From assembly GCF_017357865.1 (NCBI RefSeq), contig NZ_CP060096.1:1-64000 (forward strand): a stretch of 64,000 nucleotides of DNA. Reading direction: 5' to 3'. Positions 1 through 11,590 of the stretch are shown piece by piece. The translations under genes were made by a program, and so were the position numbers. The notes beneath the pieces were generated by a model. The model was given only the letters and a program-made list of their open reading frames with translations. It was not told the DNA's origin and searched no databases. Within the stretch, counting starts at the first letter, position 1. The number at the start of each line of letters is the position of its first letter. The DNA comes from Aceticella autotrophica. Its GTDB lineage: Bacteria > Bacillota > Thermoanaerobacteria > Thermoanaerobacterales > Thermoanaerobacteraceae.

Positions 1-10
1 AACACCTCCT
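1..10 (-). promoter_or_regulatory. Ribosome-binding site of a leftward gene beyond the left edge
   Basis: Read on the minus strand the first bases are AGGAGGTGTT, a strong Shine-Dalgarno sequence ending at the window edge. In Firmicutes the gene divergent from dnaA is rpmH (ribosomal protein L34), so the start codon of rpmH probably lies just outside. No coding sequence of that gene is visible here. Confidence 0.45.
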
Positions 11-79
11 ATAAAACCTAAAAATGCTATAAAGATTATATCGTTTATTTAAAATTATGTCAATAAATTATTCCCTTTA

Positions 80-460
80 TAAAAGTTATTAACAATACAA
101 AAACTTTTATTCATAATATACTAATTTTATATTGATAAGATGTTAATAATCTGATATCATATTAATCGAACTGTGAATAACTTTATTATTTTATAAACTA
201 AAAATAAAGACTTATTCACAGGTTGTGCATAAACCTGTGAATAAGTTGTTATTATTTAACCATATAAAAATAAATTTTATTTATATACAAGGCAGATAAA
301 GCCTTTTAAAATATAATTTTATGCATAATTATTTATACACATAATTTAAAATAATTATAAAAATACAATGCATATATTAATTTAATAAACAAAATCAACA
401 ATTAAATGTCAACATAAAATTCTTACTAACAAATTTAACTGTAAAATTATACACAGTTTG
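80..460. other. oriC: Chromosomal replication origin oriC, DnaA-box cluster upstream of dnaA
   Basis: This AT-rich gene-free stretch holds DnaA-box-like 9-mers fitting TTATNCACA: TGTGAATAA at 172-180 (inverted), TTATTCACA at 212-220, TGTGCATAA at 224-232 (inverted), TGTGAATAA at 236-244 (inverted), TTATACACA at 333-341 and at 447-455. Weaker TTATTAACA-type sites lie at 86-94 and 141-149. The three boxes at 212-244 form a compact head-to-head group. Together with dnaA and dnaN downstream this is the upstream half of a bipartite Firmicutes origin. The last box lies just before the dnaA ribosome-binding site, so it is also a likely DnaA autoregulatory site. Confidence 0.9.
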
Positions 461-486
461 TTTTTTAAGGGTTAGGAGGTCAAAAA

Positions 487-1818
487 ATGTATAATGATTG
501 TTTCCAACTCTGGAATAAAATTTTCGACATACTTAAAAATGAGTTAACTTTAACAAGTTATAATACTTGGCTCGTACATCTTAAACCAATAATTTTTATT
601 GATAATACATTAATATTAAGTACACCAAATATTTTTACTAAAAATATAATAAATGGCAGATATATTGAAGTAATATATAATGCTGCAAGAAGAGCCATAA
701 ATACAAATATAGAAATAAAAATTATTTCAGAAGATGAAGAAGAATACAATCAAATAAAAAAATCAATACAAGAGAAATCTAACGATACATCCTTAACATC
801 GACAACCTTAAATCCAAAATATACTTTTGATACATTTGTTGTCGGTAACAGTAACAAATTAGCACACGCTGCCTGCCTTGCAGTTGCACAATCCCCAGCA
901 AAAGCCTATAATCCTTTATTTATATACGGTGGTGTAGGTCTTGGTAAAACACACCTCATGCATGCAATTGGACATTTTGCAATAAGTCATAAAAGTAATA
1001 TGAAGATAATGTATGTTACATCAGAAACCTTTACAAATGAACTGGTTAATTCTATAAAAGACGACAAAAATGAAGAATTTAGAAATAAATATAGAAATAT
1101 GGATATACTTCTGATAGATGATATACAATTTATTGCAAAAAAAGAACGAACACAAGAAGAGTTTTTCCATACATTTAATACATTACATGAAGCCAATAAA
1201 CAGATTATAGTATCAAGTGACAGACCGCCTAAGGAAATACCGACACTTGAGGATAGACTAAGGTCAAGATTTGAATGGGGTTTAATAGCAGATATACAAC
1301 CACCGGATTATGAAACAAGAATTGCTATACTTAAGAAAAAAGCCCAAAACGATAATTTGGAAATACCTGATGATGTATTAGCATATATAGCTGAAAAAAT
1401 TCCTTCAAATATAAGGGAATTAGAAGGTGCATTAATAAGAATAGTTGCATTCTCTTCCCTTACAAAAGCAAATATTGATACTGAGCTGGCTAAGGATGCA
1501 TTAAAAGATTTAATATCAAATAAGACAAGACAGATAACAATAAAACTTATTCAAGAAGAAGTATGTAAATTCTTCAATATAAGATATGAAGATTTTAAAT
1601 CAAAGAAACGTACAAAGACTATTGCATATCCAAGACAAATGGCTATGTATTTATCAAGGGAAATGACTGACTTGTCGCTTCCTAAAATAGGTGAAGAATT
1701 TAATAAAGATCATACTACGGTAATACATGCATATGAAAAAATATCAAATGATATTAAAAATGACGATACCTTAAAAAAACAAATAGATGAACTTAAAAAG
1801 CGTATAAAAGGTTGTTAA
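487..1818 (+). CDS. dnaA: Chromosomal replication initiator protein DnaA
   Basis: DnaA binds 9-bp boxes in oriC, unwinds the origin as an ATP-bound filament and helps load the replicative helicase. The 443-residue product has family length. Visible parts are the N-terminal domain (about 1-85), a short linker, the AAA+ core with Walker [10 protein letters not shown] at 148-156 and Walker B LLIDDIQF at 208-215, and domain IV with the box-binding signature [12 protein letters not shown] at 408-419. The ATG follows AGGAGGT at good spacing. It is the first gene of the dnaA-dnaN-recF cluster, with origin sequences on both sides. Identification is certain. Confidence 0.99.
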   Translation: MYNDCFQLWNKIFDILKNELTLTSYNTWLVHLKPIIFIDNTLILSTPNIFTKNIINGRYIEVIYNAARRAINTNIEIKIISEDEEEYNQIKKSIQEKSNDTSLTSTTLNPKYTFDTFVVGNSNKLAHAACLAVAQSPAKAYNPLFIYGGVGLGKTHLMHAIGHFAISHKSNMKIMYVTSETFTNELVNSIKDDKNEEFRNKYRNMDILLIDDIQFIAKKERTQEEFFHTFNTLHEANKQIIVSSDRPPKEIPTLEDRLRSRFEWGLIADIQPPDYETRIAILKKKAQNDNLEIPDDVLAYIAEKIPSNIRELEGALIRIVAFSSLTKANIDTELAKDALKDLISNKTRQITIKLIQEEVCKFFNIRYEDFKSKKRTKTIAYPRQMAMYLSREMTDLSLPKIGEEFNKDHTTVIHAYEKISNDIKNDDTLKKQIDELKKRIKGC

Positions 1819-1829
1819 CATATAAACAT

Positions 1830-2020
1830 CTATAAGTTGTTAATAAGTAAATAAAATATGTACCTGTTGATATTGTTGATAATTATCCATCTCCATCAAC
1901 ATATTACTAACAAACATAAATCGACATAATTCATACCATTAACACCATTATTAACAAATTAACAGGTATTACTATTACTACTACTATTTTATTATTATAT
2001 TTTTTATATATTAAATTTAT
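1830..2020. other. Downstream half of oriC with a DnaA-trio-like triplet tract and AT-rich unwinding element
   Basis: The dnaA-dnaN gap holds weak DnaA-box-like sites: TGTTAATAA at 1838-1846, TGTTGATAA at 1874-1882 and TTATTAACA at 1948-1956. About ten bases after the last one comes a three-base-periodic tract at 1967-1989, made of TAT and TAC triplets, followed by pure A/T to about 2020. In B. subtilis the equivalent gap carries the DNA unwinding element and DnaA-trio repeats (3'-GAT type) that guide a DnaA filament onto single strands. The arrangement matches, so origin melting probably starts here. The role is inferred from pattern and position. Confidence 0.7.
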
Positions 2021-2043
2021 GCATAAAACAGGAGGAAATTAAA

Positions 2044-3162
2044 ATGAAATTTTCATGTGACAAAAATTCATTATTAACTGCTGTAAATAAGGTTATAAAG
2101 GGGGTAACCCCTCGAACCACCCTTCCTATACTACAAGGTATACTTATTAAGGCTTATGAAAATAACATAAAAATGTATTCAACAGATTTAGAAATAGGAA
2201 TTGAATGTACCTTAGAGGCGAATATAGAATCATGGGGAAATATTGTGGTTTCAGCAAAAGTTTTTTCAGAACTTATAAGAAAGTTTCCTGAAGATATAGT
2301 TTATTTTGAAAGTGATGATAACAATATAATAAATATAAAATGCGGAGCATCAAATTTTACTATTTCAGGTAGCAATTCAGAAGAGTTCCCTGAAATAACA
2401 GAAATAATTAAAGAAAAGAGTCTTGTCATCAAGGCAAATATATTAAAAGATATGCTAAGGAAAACTTCCTTTTGCACCGCACAGGAACAGACAAGACCTA
2501 TTCTTACAGGTATACTTTTTGAAATAAATAAAAATCAAATAAATATGGTAGCACTTGATGGATATCGTATGGCTCTGACAAAATATTTTTCAGAGGATAT
2601 TGTATTAAATAACACAGAAAAAAATGATTTTAATATAGTAATACCAGGTACAACAGTAGATGAACTTACTAAAATTATCGATGATGACGAAAAATACATA
2701 AATATTTTTTTCACAAATAATCAAGTATTATTTGAAATGGATAATACAAAACTTATATCAAGACTTTTAGAAGGAAATTATATGAATTATAATGCGGTAC
2801 TTCCAAAAGATTTTAAAACGATAGTAAAAGTAAATAAACAAATGTTAATAGGAGGTATTGAAAGAGCATCATTATTGGCATCGGGTAAAAATAATTTAAT
2901 AAAGTTTACAATAAATGATAATGAATTAATAATATCATCAAATTCCGATATAGGTAAAATGTTTGAAAAACTACAAATTGAGTTAGAAGGAATGTTATTA
3001 GAGATAGCCTTCAACTCAAGATATTTATTAGAGGCTTTAAAGCTAATAGATGAGGAAGAGATAAATTTGTGTTTTATAAATAACATAAATCCAATGATTA
3101 TTACACCAGTTGGAAATGACAACTATTTATATATGATATTGCCAGTGAAGTTAAATAATTAA
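2044..3162 (+). CDS. dnaN: DNA polymerase III beta subunit (sliding clamp)
   Basis: The beta clamp forms a ring dimer that tethers DNA polymerase III and many repair factors to DNA. The 372-residue product has standard length and the three-fold repeated clamp fold. Recognisable clamp sequences include TPRTTLPILQG near residue 22, TRPILTGILFE near 151 and the C-terminal MITPVGNDNYLYMILPVKL, the hydrophobic peptide-binding end. The ATG is preceded by CAGGAGGAA. It follows the second part of oriC and leads into the S4-domain gene and recF, probably in one transcript. Confidence 0.98.
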   Translation: MKFSCDKNSLLTAVNKVIKGVTPRTTLPILQGILIKAYENNIKMYSTDLEIGIECTLEANIESWGNIVVSAKVFSELIRKFPEDIVYFESDDNNIINIKCGASNFTISGSNSEEFPEITEIIKEKSLVIKANILKDMLRKTSFCTAQEQTRPILTGILFEINKNQINMVALDGYRMALTKYFSEDIVLNNTEKNDFNIVIPGTTVDELTKIIDDDEKYINIFFTNNQVLFEMDNTKLISRLLEGNYMNYNAVLPKDFKTIVKVNKQMLIGGIERASLLASGKNNLIKFTINDNELIISSNSDIGKMFEKLQIELEGMLLEIAFNSRYLLEALKLIDEEEINLCFINNINPMIITPVGNDNYLYMILPVKLNN

Positions 3163-3196
3163 TATTAAACATGAGTAGAAAGGAATGTAACTTTAA

Positions 3197-3403
3197 ATGA
3201 AAGAAATAGCAATAAGTACAGATTATATTGCTTTGGACCAGTTTTTAAAATTTGCAGGTATTTCTGAAACTGGAGGAAAGGCTAAAGAAATCATCCTTAA
3301 AGGCAATGTAAAGGTAAATAAGGTAATCGAGAACAAAAGGAAAAAAAAGCTATATAAAAATGATATAGTAGAAGTTAATAACCAAAGTTATATCATAAAG
3401 TGA
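3197..3403 (+). CDS. rlbA: S4-domain RNA-binding protein (YaaA/RlbA type)
   Basis: This 68-residue protein is essentially one S4 domain: FLKFAGISETGGKAKEIILKG (about 14-34) followed by GNVKVNKVIENKRKKKLYKND, the usual alpha-L RNA-binding surface. Small S4 proteins between dnaN and recF are standard in Firmicutes and B. subtilis YaaA is linked to ribosome assembly. The RBS is AGAAAGGA and the next gene, recF, starts ten bases after its stop, so it is co-transcribed. The exact RNA target here is not shown by the sequence. Confidence 0.9.
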   Translation: MKEIAISTDYIALDQFLKFAGISETGGKAKEIILKGNVKVNKVIENKRKKKLYKNDIVEVNNQSYIIK

Positions 3404-3412
3404 GGAATTACT

Positions 3413-4501
3413 TTGTATTTAAAAGAGCTATTTATTGATAATTTTAGAAATTTAAAAAAACAAAAAATCGAATTTTCAAATAAAATCAATATATTGTATG
3501 GAAAAAATGCACAGGGTAAAAGCAATATATTAGAGATTATCAGGCTTTTAAGTATTGGAAAATCATTCAGAAATAGTAAAAACAATGAAATGGTTAATTA
3601 CAATAGCAGTTATTTTTATATAAAAGGAGTATTCGATGACGACATAGATAAAAAAATAATAGAAATCAGCTATAAAAAAGACCAGAATAGAGTAATAAGA
3701 ATAAACAATAATAAAATAAAATATACAATACAGCTGGTGGGAAATATATTAACAACAATTTTTTCACCGGAAGACTTAAATATTATTAAAGGAAGCCCAT
3801 CTATAAGAAGAAGGTATATTGATACAACGATTTCAATGATAAGAAGAAATTATTTATACAATTTATTACAATATAACAAAGTTTTGTATAATAGAAATAA
3901 GTTATTAAAGGAGTTAAGATTTAATTCTTCTAATAAAGAATTACTAAATATTTTAGATGAACAAATTGTAAATTATGGTTCAAAGATTATTTTATATAGG
4001 CAGCAATACATAAAAAATCTTGATATAGTAATTAAAAAACTTTTATATGATATATCTGGTGAAAATGCTAATTTAAAGTATGAAAACAATATAAATATTG
4101 ACACAGAAAATATAATTGACATAAAATCAAAGTATCTTGATAATTTAAAGAATAGTCAAAAAAATGATATAAAATACTGCCAAACACAATTTGGTCCGCA
4201 TAGGGACGATTTTAAATTTAATATTAATGGATATAATTCAAAAATTTATTCGTCACAGGGACAGCAGAGAACCGCAGTATTATGCCTTAAACTTGGAGAA
4301 CAGGAAATAATACTGAAAGAAACGGGAAGTAAACCTATTTTACTCCTTGATGATGTTATGTCAGAACTTGATATGGATAGGCAGAAATATATTTATAATA
4401 TGATACAAGGTTCACAGGTTATTATTACACATGTAGATAAAAAAGATATTGATGGTAATAAATACCTTCATATTCAAGATGGTTTTATCAACGAAGAATA
4501 G
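3413..4501 (+). CDS. recF: DNA replication and repair protein RecF
   Basis: RecF is an SMC-like ATPase that helps load RecA at single-strand gaps with RecO and RecR. The 362-residue protein starts with LKELFIDNFRNLKKQKIEF and has Walker A GKNAQGKSN (about 30-38), the ABC signature SSQGQQRT (about 282-289) and Walker B ILLLDDVMSELD (about 308-319). The start is TTG at 3413, supported by GAGGA eight bases upstream and by the conserved N-terminus. It stands ten bases after the S4 gene. recR, its functional partner, lies at 43581 in this window. Confidence 0.97.
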   Translation: MYLKELFIDNFRNLKKQKIEFSNKINILYGKNAQGKSNILEIIRLLSIGKSFRNSKNNEMVNYNSSYFYIKGVFDDDIDKKIIEISYKKDQNRVIRINNNKIKYTIQLVGNILTTIFSPEDLNIIKGSPSIRRRYIDTTISMIRRNYLYNLLQYNKVLYNRNKLLKELRFNSSNKELLNILDEQIVNYGSKIILYRQQYIKNLDIVIKKLLYDISGENANLKYENNINIDTENIIDIKSKYLDNLKNSQKNDIKYCQTQFGPHRDDFKFNINGYNSKIYSSQGQQRTAVLCLKLGEQEIILKETGSKPILLLDDVMSELDMDRQKYIYNMIQGSQVIITHVDKKDIDGNKYLHIQDGFINEE

Positions 4502-4624
4502 GAGGATGAAATAATGTATGTACACATATAAATTAAGAAAGATGTTATATGATAAAATGAATATTTTTACATTAAAGATGGTTTTATTAACAAAAAGTAG
4601 GAGGACAAAATAATGTATGTACAC
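4476..4624 (+). repeat. Tandem duplication of the recF end/remB start junction
   Basis: About 50 bases at 4476-4525 (end of recF, its AGGAGG and an ATG) recur at 4575-4624 with a 99-base offset and a handful of substitutions. In the first copy the ATG at 4514 opens a five-codon frame, MYVHI then stop (4514-4531). In the second copy the same ATG TAT GTA CAC leads into the complete remB gene. The simplest reading is a local tandem duplication that left a dead start site, or a mini-ORF leader, in front of remB. Confidence 0.85.
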
Positions 4625-4870
4625 TTAGGTGGTAATGTGGTTATACCGGGGAGTGATATAATAGCTATTATTGACATAAATTTTAAGGAGATTCCTGATG
4701 ATACCTTGCAATTCTTAAAAATTTCAGATGAAGAGGGGTTTATAGTAAATATATCAGAGGAAAAACCAAAATCCTTTATTATTACCGAGAAAAATAAAAA
4801 AAGTGTTATTTATTTATCACCCGTTTCTTCATATACAATTTCAAAAAGAATGAGAAAACAAATTAATTAA
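4613..4870 (+). CDS. remB: Extracellular matrix regulator RemB family protein (DUF370, YaaB)
   Basis: This 85-residue protein begins MYVHLGGNVVIPGSDIIAI and contains IYLSPVSSYTISKRM near its end, the hallmarks of the DUF370 family found after recF in many Firmicutes. In B. subtilis the paralogue RemA is a DNA-binding activator of matrix genes; RemB is related and less well understood. The ATG at 4613 follows TAGGAGGA. Its 5' end was duplicated (see the repeat at 4476-4624). A hairpin terminator follows directly. The family is sure, the regulatory targets are unknown. Confidence 0.9.
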   Translation: MYVHLGGNVVIPGSDIIAIIDINFKEIPDDTLQFLKISDEEGFIVNISEEKPKSFIITEKNKKSVIYLSPVSSYTISKRMRKQIN

Positions 4871-4898
4871 ATAGAGGATTATCCTCTATTTAAAAAAG
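4869..4898. terminator. Terminator shared by remB and gatD
   Basis: AAATAGAGGA (4869-4878) pairs with TCCTCTATTT (4882-4891) around a three-base loop and is flanked by A/T runs. It sits between two converging genes and could stop transcription from both sides. Confidence 0.8.
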
Positions 4899-5630
4899 TT
4901 AAATTTTTAAAAATCTTTTTATAATCGCATTTTGTGTATTATACTCAAATGTGTCATCAAGTGGTTGTAAAACAACGTTGCCATATTTTCTCTTAAGAGC
5001 AGTTAATATTAAATAATCAGCAAATTCAGGATTTTTTGGAAGTACGGGACCATGAAGATACGTTCCAAATGCATTTTTGTAATATGCTCCTTCTGTATGG
5101 TCTTCTCCATTATTACCACTGCCGATTATAATATTTCCCAGAGGTTTTGTGTTTTTTAGATAGGTTTTTCCAGAATGGTTTTCAAAACCCACCATTTTAA
5201 ATTTTAGATTGTTTATTTTTGCCTCAATAATTACATTAGTTATCATTCTTTTATTTCCTGCAATTGTCCAAGCATCGAATATGCCAATACCTGGAAGTTT
5301 ATTATTTGTTCCAATTTGATAATATTTACCCAGCAATTGATACCCGCCACATATGCTTAAAACCGTCATGCCATCTTCGACAGCTGATTTAAAATTTTTC
5401 ATTCTTTTCAATGTAAGGTCATCACTTACGATTTTTTGTTCCCTATCCGAACCGCCACCTAAAAAAAGTATATTAATATCAGTGAAATTTGTATTTATGT
5501 CAATTGTAATGGATTTAACTTCAATATCAATTCCCCTCCACTCACATCTTCTAATTAATGTTAGAATATTTCCTCTATCACCATACAAATTTAAAAGGTC
5601 TGGGTACATATGTCCTATTGTTAATTTCAT
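4899..5630 (-). CDS. gatD: Lipid II isoglutaminyl synthase, glutamine amidotransferase subunit GatD
   Basis: GatD releases ammonia from glutamine and feeds it to MurT, which amidates the alpha-carboxyl of D-Glu in lipid II. The 243-residue protein has the class I amidotransferase (CobB/CobQ-like) fold: nucleophile C94 in VLSICGGYQLLG and a histidine in YLHGPVLPKNPEFAD near 190. The early GHMYPDLLNLYGDRGN is typical of GatD. Its start overlaps the murT stop by four bases (ATGA), so the two are translationally coupled. The pair is inserted between the recF cluster and gyrB, in the opposite orientation. Confidence 0.95.
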   Translation of the reverse strand: MKLTIGHMYPDLLNLYGDRGNILTLIRRCEWRGIDIEVKSITIDINTNFTDINILFLGGGSDREQKIVSDDLTLKRMKNFKSAVEDGMTVLSICGGYQLLGKYYQIGTNNKLPGIGIFDAWTIAGNKRMITNVIIEAKINNLKFKMVGFENHSGKTYLKNTKPLGNIIIGSGNNGEDHTEGAYYKNAFGTYLHGPVLPKNPEFADYLILTALKRKYGNVVLQPLDDTFEYNTQNAIIKRFLKI

Positions 5631-7000
5631 TTGTCATCACCTCTTAACTTTAAGAATGTATTAACTTCATGTAAAGAAGTATAATTTGGTAATATAATTA
5701 TAAGTTCATCTTTAGTAACTGATGATATATAATCAAGAGCTTTCTCAATAGAATTAATTACTTCTATTTTTTTTGCATCAATACCTGCATATTTTAATCG
5801 AAGAGCCATGTCTTCTGCTCTTAAACCTGACGCTACGACAGAATTTATCTTTGAATTTACAACAAAATCTTCTATATTCACATCCCATAACCATGAAACA
5901 TCACGTCCGTCGGCATAGTTATCATTTATTGCAATGACAAGATTTAACGGCCTTTTTATTTCTTTCAGCATGCTTAATGTACTATCAAAACCAATAGGAT
6001 TTTTTATAAGATTTATAATTGCTTTTTTTCCATTTAAAGTTGTTTTTTGAAGTCTTCCTGCTATAGGTTTATAATTATCCAGTCCATTAATGATATCATT
6101 TATATTTGTATTAAGAAGTAAATTTGCCGTAACAGCAGCCATTACATTATATATATTATATATGCCAAAAAGATGGCTTTTAATTTTAAAGAGCCTATCT
6201 TTATATTTTAAATCGAAAGAGATACCATCTTCGTTTATGTCTATATTTAATGCACTAAAATCAAGCTTTGGTCTTTTTTTACCGCATGAAGGACAATAAT
6301 AATCACCAAGTTGTCCATAAAAAACTTCCTTATAAATATATTTATCTCCACACGAAGGACAGTATTTCTGTTCAAAAGAAGGCGACAATCCATATCCTCT
6401 ATTAATATGGTCATTTATTCCATAATACATTACTTTTAATTTTAAATCATCACCGATTGCGGCTGTGAAAGGTTCATCTGCATTTAAAAGCACTATTGAA
6501 TCTTTTGATAGTTTATTTAAAGATTCTTTAACTTTTTTTATTGTTGTATCAAGTTCTCCGTATCTATCCAATTGATCCCTAAAAAAATTTGTTATAACGA
6601 CAATATTTGGTTTTATATCATCAAGAAGGAGGGGCATATTAGCCTCATCTATTTCAAATACTCCTATATCCGCCTTCAATTTACCGTAGATATTGCTGTT
6701 TTTTATCAAAACGGTTGCAATACCACTTGACATATTTGCTCCTTCTCTGTTATGAATCACGTTTTTACCTGTGGTTTTCAATATACTTGCAATAAGCCCT
6801 GATGTTGTTGTTTTACCATTTGTACCTGTGATAACGATTTTGTCGCCTTTTATTCCTTTTATTAATTCATTTATAATTTTAGGGTTTATTTTTAATGCAA
6901 GTTTTCCAGGTAAAGAAGTTCCGCCTTTTCCTGTTATTTTACATGCAAAAACAGTAAACTTTCCTATTTCCGTACTAAAAAATTTCAAAAAAAACACCAC
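5627..7000 (-). CDS. murT: Lipid II isoglutaminyl synthase, Mur ligase-like subunit MurT
   Basis: MurT is the ATP-dependent ligase subunit that uses GatD-derived ammonia to amidate lipid II. The 457-residue product has the Mur ligase P-loop GTNGKTT at 59-65, a CPSCG...CPSCG zinc-ribbon insertion at about 210-245 (characteristic of MurT and absent from MurC-F), and the C-terminal DUF1727 domain. It is the first gene of a two-gene minus-strand operon with gatD. The promoter must lie in the 7001-7250 gap shared with gyrB. Confidence 0.95.
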   Translation of the reverse strand: MVFFLKFFSTEIGKFTVFACKITGKGGTSLPGKLALKINPKIINELIKGIKGDKIVITGTNGKTTTSGLIASILKTTGKNVIHNREGANMSSGIATVLIKNSNIYGKLKADIGVFEIDEANMPLLLDDIKPNIVVITNFFRDQLDRYGELDTTIKKVKESLNKLSKDSIVLLNADEPFTAAIGDDLKLKVMYYGINDHINRGYGLSPSFEQKYCPSCGDKYIYKEVFYGQLGDYYCPSCGKKRPKLDFSALNIDINEDGISFDLKYKDRLFKIKSHLFGIYNIYNVMAAVTANLLLNTNINDIINGLDNYKPIAGRLQKTTLNGKKAIINLIKNPIGFDSTLSMLKEIKRPLNLVIAINDNYADGRDVSWLWDVNIEDFVVNSKINSVVASGLRAEDMALRLKYAGIDAKKIEVINSIEKALDYISSVTKDELIIILPNYTSLHEVNTFLKLRGDDK

Positions 7001-7068
7001 CTTAAATAGAAAAATTAAAAAATAATTATATCAAATTTTATAATAAATTAGAACAAATGCCACAGGTA

Positions 7069-7097
7069 TTGCAATTGTTTTATTTTAAGTATATTAT
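7069..7097 (+). promoter_or_regulatory. Upstream candidate promoter of gyrB-gyrA
   Basis: TTGCAA (7069-7074), a 17-base spacer and TATTAT (7092-7097) form a good vegetative promoter. The 14-mer TTGCAATTGTTTTA that holds the -35 box recurs exactly 60 bases downstream at 7129-7142. Confidence 0.6.
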
Positions 7098-7128
7098 ATT
7101 ACAGTGTAAAATGAAAATGAAAAATTTT

Positions 7129-7156
7129 TTGCAATTGTTTTAATATGGTTTATTAT
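7129..7156 (+). promoter_or_regulatory. Downstream candidate promoter of gyrB-gyrA
   Basis: TTGCAA (7129-7134), a 16-base spacer and TATTAT (7151-7156). The -35 segment is identical to that of the promoter 60 bases upstream, so gyrB may be read from tandem, possibly duplicated, promoters. The leader to the gyrB ATG would be about 90 bases. Confidence 0.6.
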
Positions 7157-7230
7157 GAAGTTTTCCTTAAAAATCCTAAAATATCTATTCTTGTAAAAAA
7201 TTTAAAGATATGATAAAATAAAAATTATAA

Positions 7231-9153
<1,923 letters not shown>

Positions 9154-9166
9154 GGTGGTGAGATAA

Positions 9167-11590
9167 ATGAGTAATGAGATGGAAAGGGTTCTATCGGTAG
9201 ACCTTGAAGATGAGATGAAAAAATCATATATAGATTATGCAATGAGTGTAATCGTAGGGAGGGCATTGCCTGATATACGAGATGGGTTAAAGCCTGTACA
9301 CAGAAGAATTCTCTATGCAATGAATGAATTAGGATTGACCCCTGATAAGCCATACAAAAAGAGTGTTGCTGTTGTCGGTGAAGTTCTTGGAAAATATCAT
9401 CCACATGGTGATGCCGCCGTTTATGATACTATGGTAAGATTAGCACAGGATTTTTCCATGAGAGAACCATTAATTGACGGACATGGAAACTTTGGGAGTA
9501 TTGACGGGGATCCTGCTGCTGCCATGAGGTACACTGAAGCAAGGCTTTCTAAGATATCACTTGAAATGCTTACAGATATTAATAAAGAAACAGTGGATTT
9601 TATCCCAAATTTTGATGAAACATTAAAAGAGCCTGTTGTGCTTCCTTCAAGATTTCCAAATCTACTGGTGAATGGTTCACAGGGCATAGCTGTTGGAATG
9701 GCGACAAATATACCGCCACATAATCTTAATGAGGTAATAGATGGTATTATAAGTTATATAGATAACCCATATATAGAAATAGAAGACCTTATGAAGTATA
9801 TTAAAGGACCGGATTTTCCGACAGCAGGCTTAATAATTGGTAAAGATGGAATAAGGGAAACATATACTAAAGGCAGGGGTAAAATTATTGTTAGGGCTAA
9901 GGCTGAAATTGAAGAATATCATGGTAGAAATCGAATTGTTGTAACAGAAATTCCATATATGGTTATCAAAGCAAGGCTTGTGGAAAAAATTGCCGAACTT
10001 GCAAAGGATAAGCATATTGAAGGAATTTTTGATTTAAGAGATGAGTCGGATAGAAACGGTATGAAGATTGTCATAGAACTAAAAAGAGATGCAAATCCGA
10101 AAGTCGTATTAAATAAATTATATATGCATACACAGATGCAGCAGACATTTGGTGCAATTATGCTGGCGCTTGTTGATGGTGAGCCAAAGATATTAAATTT
10201 AAAACAGATAATTGAAAAATATGTAGACCATCAGGTTGATGTTATTACAAGAAGAACTAAATTTGAATTAAGAAAAGCTGAAGAAAGAGCACATATTTTA
10301 GAAGGTCTTAAGATTGCTCTTGATTATATTGATGAAGTTATAAATATAATTCGAGGTTCCAAAAATGAAACAATTGCTAAACAAAATTTAATAGAAAGAT
10401 TCACTTTAAGTGAGAAGCAGGCACAGGCAATTGTTGATATGAGGCTTGGCAGACTTACCGGTCTTGAAAGGCATAAAATAGAAGAAGAATTGAATGGATT
10501 ATATGACAGAATAAAACAATTAAAAAATATACTTGCAGATGAAAAGAAGGTACTTGATGTTATAAAAAGGGAACTTACAGAAATAAAAAATAAATTTGCT
10601 ACTGAAAGACGTACACATATAGTAGCAAAAGAAGATGAACTTAATCTTGAGGACCTTGTGGAACTTGAAGATGTGGTTGTAGCAATGACACATTTTGGAT
10701 ATGTTAAAAGGATGCCTCTTGATGTATATAAATCTCAAAAGCGAGGAGGAAAGGGTATATCGGGAATATCTACAAGGGAAAATGATTTTGTGGAAGATGT
10801 TTTTATCACAACAACCCATGAAAAACTTTTGTTTTTTACAAACAAAGGCAAGGTTTATAGTTTAAGAACGATAGATATACCTGAATTTGGCAGACAGGCC
10901 AAAGGAACGGCAATTATAAATTTACTGCAGATATCACAAGAAGAGAAGGTAAATGCCGTAATACCGGTTAAAAAGGTTTCAAATGTAAAATATGTCTTAA
11001 TGTGTACTAAGTCAGGTATAATAAAAAAGACCTCTATTGATGAATTTTCATCGATTAAGAAAAACGGTCTTATTGCAATAAATCTTGATGAAAATGATGA
11101 GCTTATTAACGTAAAACTTACTGATGGAAAAAGGGAGATAATAATAGGAACATCAAATGGATATTCTATCAGATTTAGTGAAAAAAATGTAAGGCATATG
11201 GGAAGGACGGCAAGAGGAGTCAAAGCTATTTCTCTAAGAGAGGGAGATATGGTCGTAGGTATGGACCTTGTAAGTCCTGATAAGGATATTTTAATTGTTA
11301 CAGAAAACGGATTTGGCAAACGAACGGAACTTAAAGAATATAGCCTTCAGAAAAGGGCAGGGAAGGGATTAATAGCAATCAAATTAAGCAAAAAAACCGG
11401 TAAACTTGTTGCTATAAGGTCGGTGCACCAAGATGACGAGATTATGATAATTTCCGCAAATGGAATTTTAATACGGATAAATGTTTCTGATATATCAAAA
11501 ATGCACAGGGGAACTAAAGGTGTAACTTTGATGAAACTTGATAAAGGGGATAGGGTCGTATCAACCGCACTTATAAACAATGAAGGATAA
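9167..11590 (+). CDS. gyrA: DNA gyrase subunit A
   Basis: GyrA carries out DNA breakage and rejoining and wraps DNA through its C-terminal beta-pinwheel. In the 807-residue product the catalytic tyrosine is Y122 ([11 protein letters not shown]). The C-terminal half carries pinwheel repeats with the GyrA box QKRGGKG near 528, which separates gyrase from topoisomerase IV. In the quinolone-determining segment [11 protein letters not shown], alanine 83 stands where E. coli has serine 83. The RBS is GGTGGTGAG and the gene is co-transcribed with gyrB. Its stop codon lies within the base of a long terminator hairpin. Confidence 0.98.
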   Translation: MSNEMERVLSVDLEDEMKKSYIDYAMSVIVGRALPDIRDGLKPVHRRILYAMNELGLTPDKPYKKSVAVVGEVLGKYHPHGDAAVYDTMVRLAQDFSMREPLIDGHGNFGSIDGDPAAAMRYTEARLSKISLEMLTDINKETVDFIPNFDETLKEPVVLPSRFPNLLVNGSQGIAVGMATNIPPHNLNEVIDGIISYIDNPYIEIEDLMKYIKGPDFPTAGLIIGKDGIRETYTKGRGKIIVRAKAEIEEYHGRNRIVVTEIPYMVIKARLVEKIAELAKDKHIEGIFDLRDESDRNGMKIVIELKRDANPKVVLNKLYMHTQMQQTFGAIMLALVDGEPKILNLKQIIEKYVDHQVDVITRRTKFELRKAEERAHILEGLKIALDYIDEVINIIRGSKNETIAKQNLIERFTLSEKQAQAIVDMRLGRLTGLERHKIEEELNGLYDRIKQLKNILADEKKVLDVIKRELTEIKNKFATERRTHIVAKEDELNLEDLVELEDVVVAMTHFGYVKRMPLDVYKSQKRGGKGISGISTRENDFVEDVFITTTHEKLLFFTNKGKVYSLRTIDIPEFGRQAKGTAIINLLQISQEEKVNAVIPVKKVSNVKYVLMCTKSGIIKKTSIDEFSSIKKNGLIAINLDENDELINVKLTDGKREIIIGTSNGYSIRFSEKNVRHMGRTARGVKAISLREGDMVVGMDLVSPDKDILIVTENGFGKRTELKEYSLQKRAGKGLIAIKLSKKTGKLVAIRSVHQDDEIMIISANGILIRINVSDISKMHRGTKGVTLMKLDKGDRVVSTALINNEG

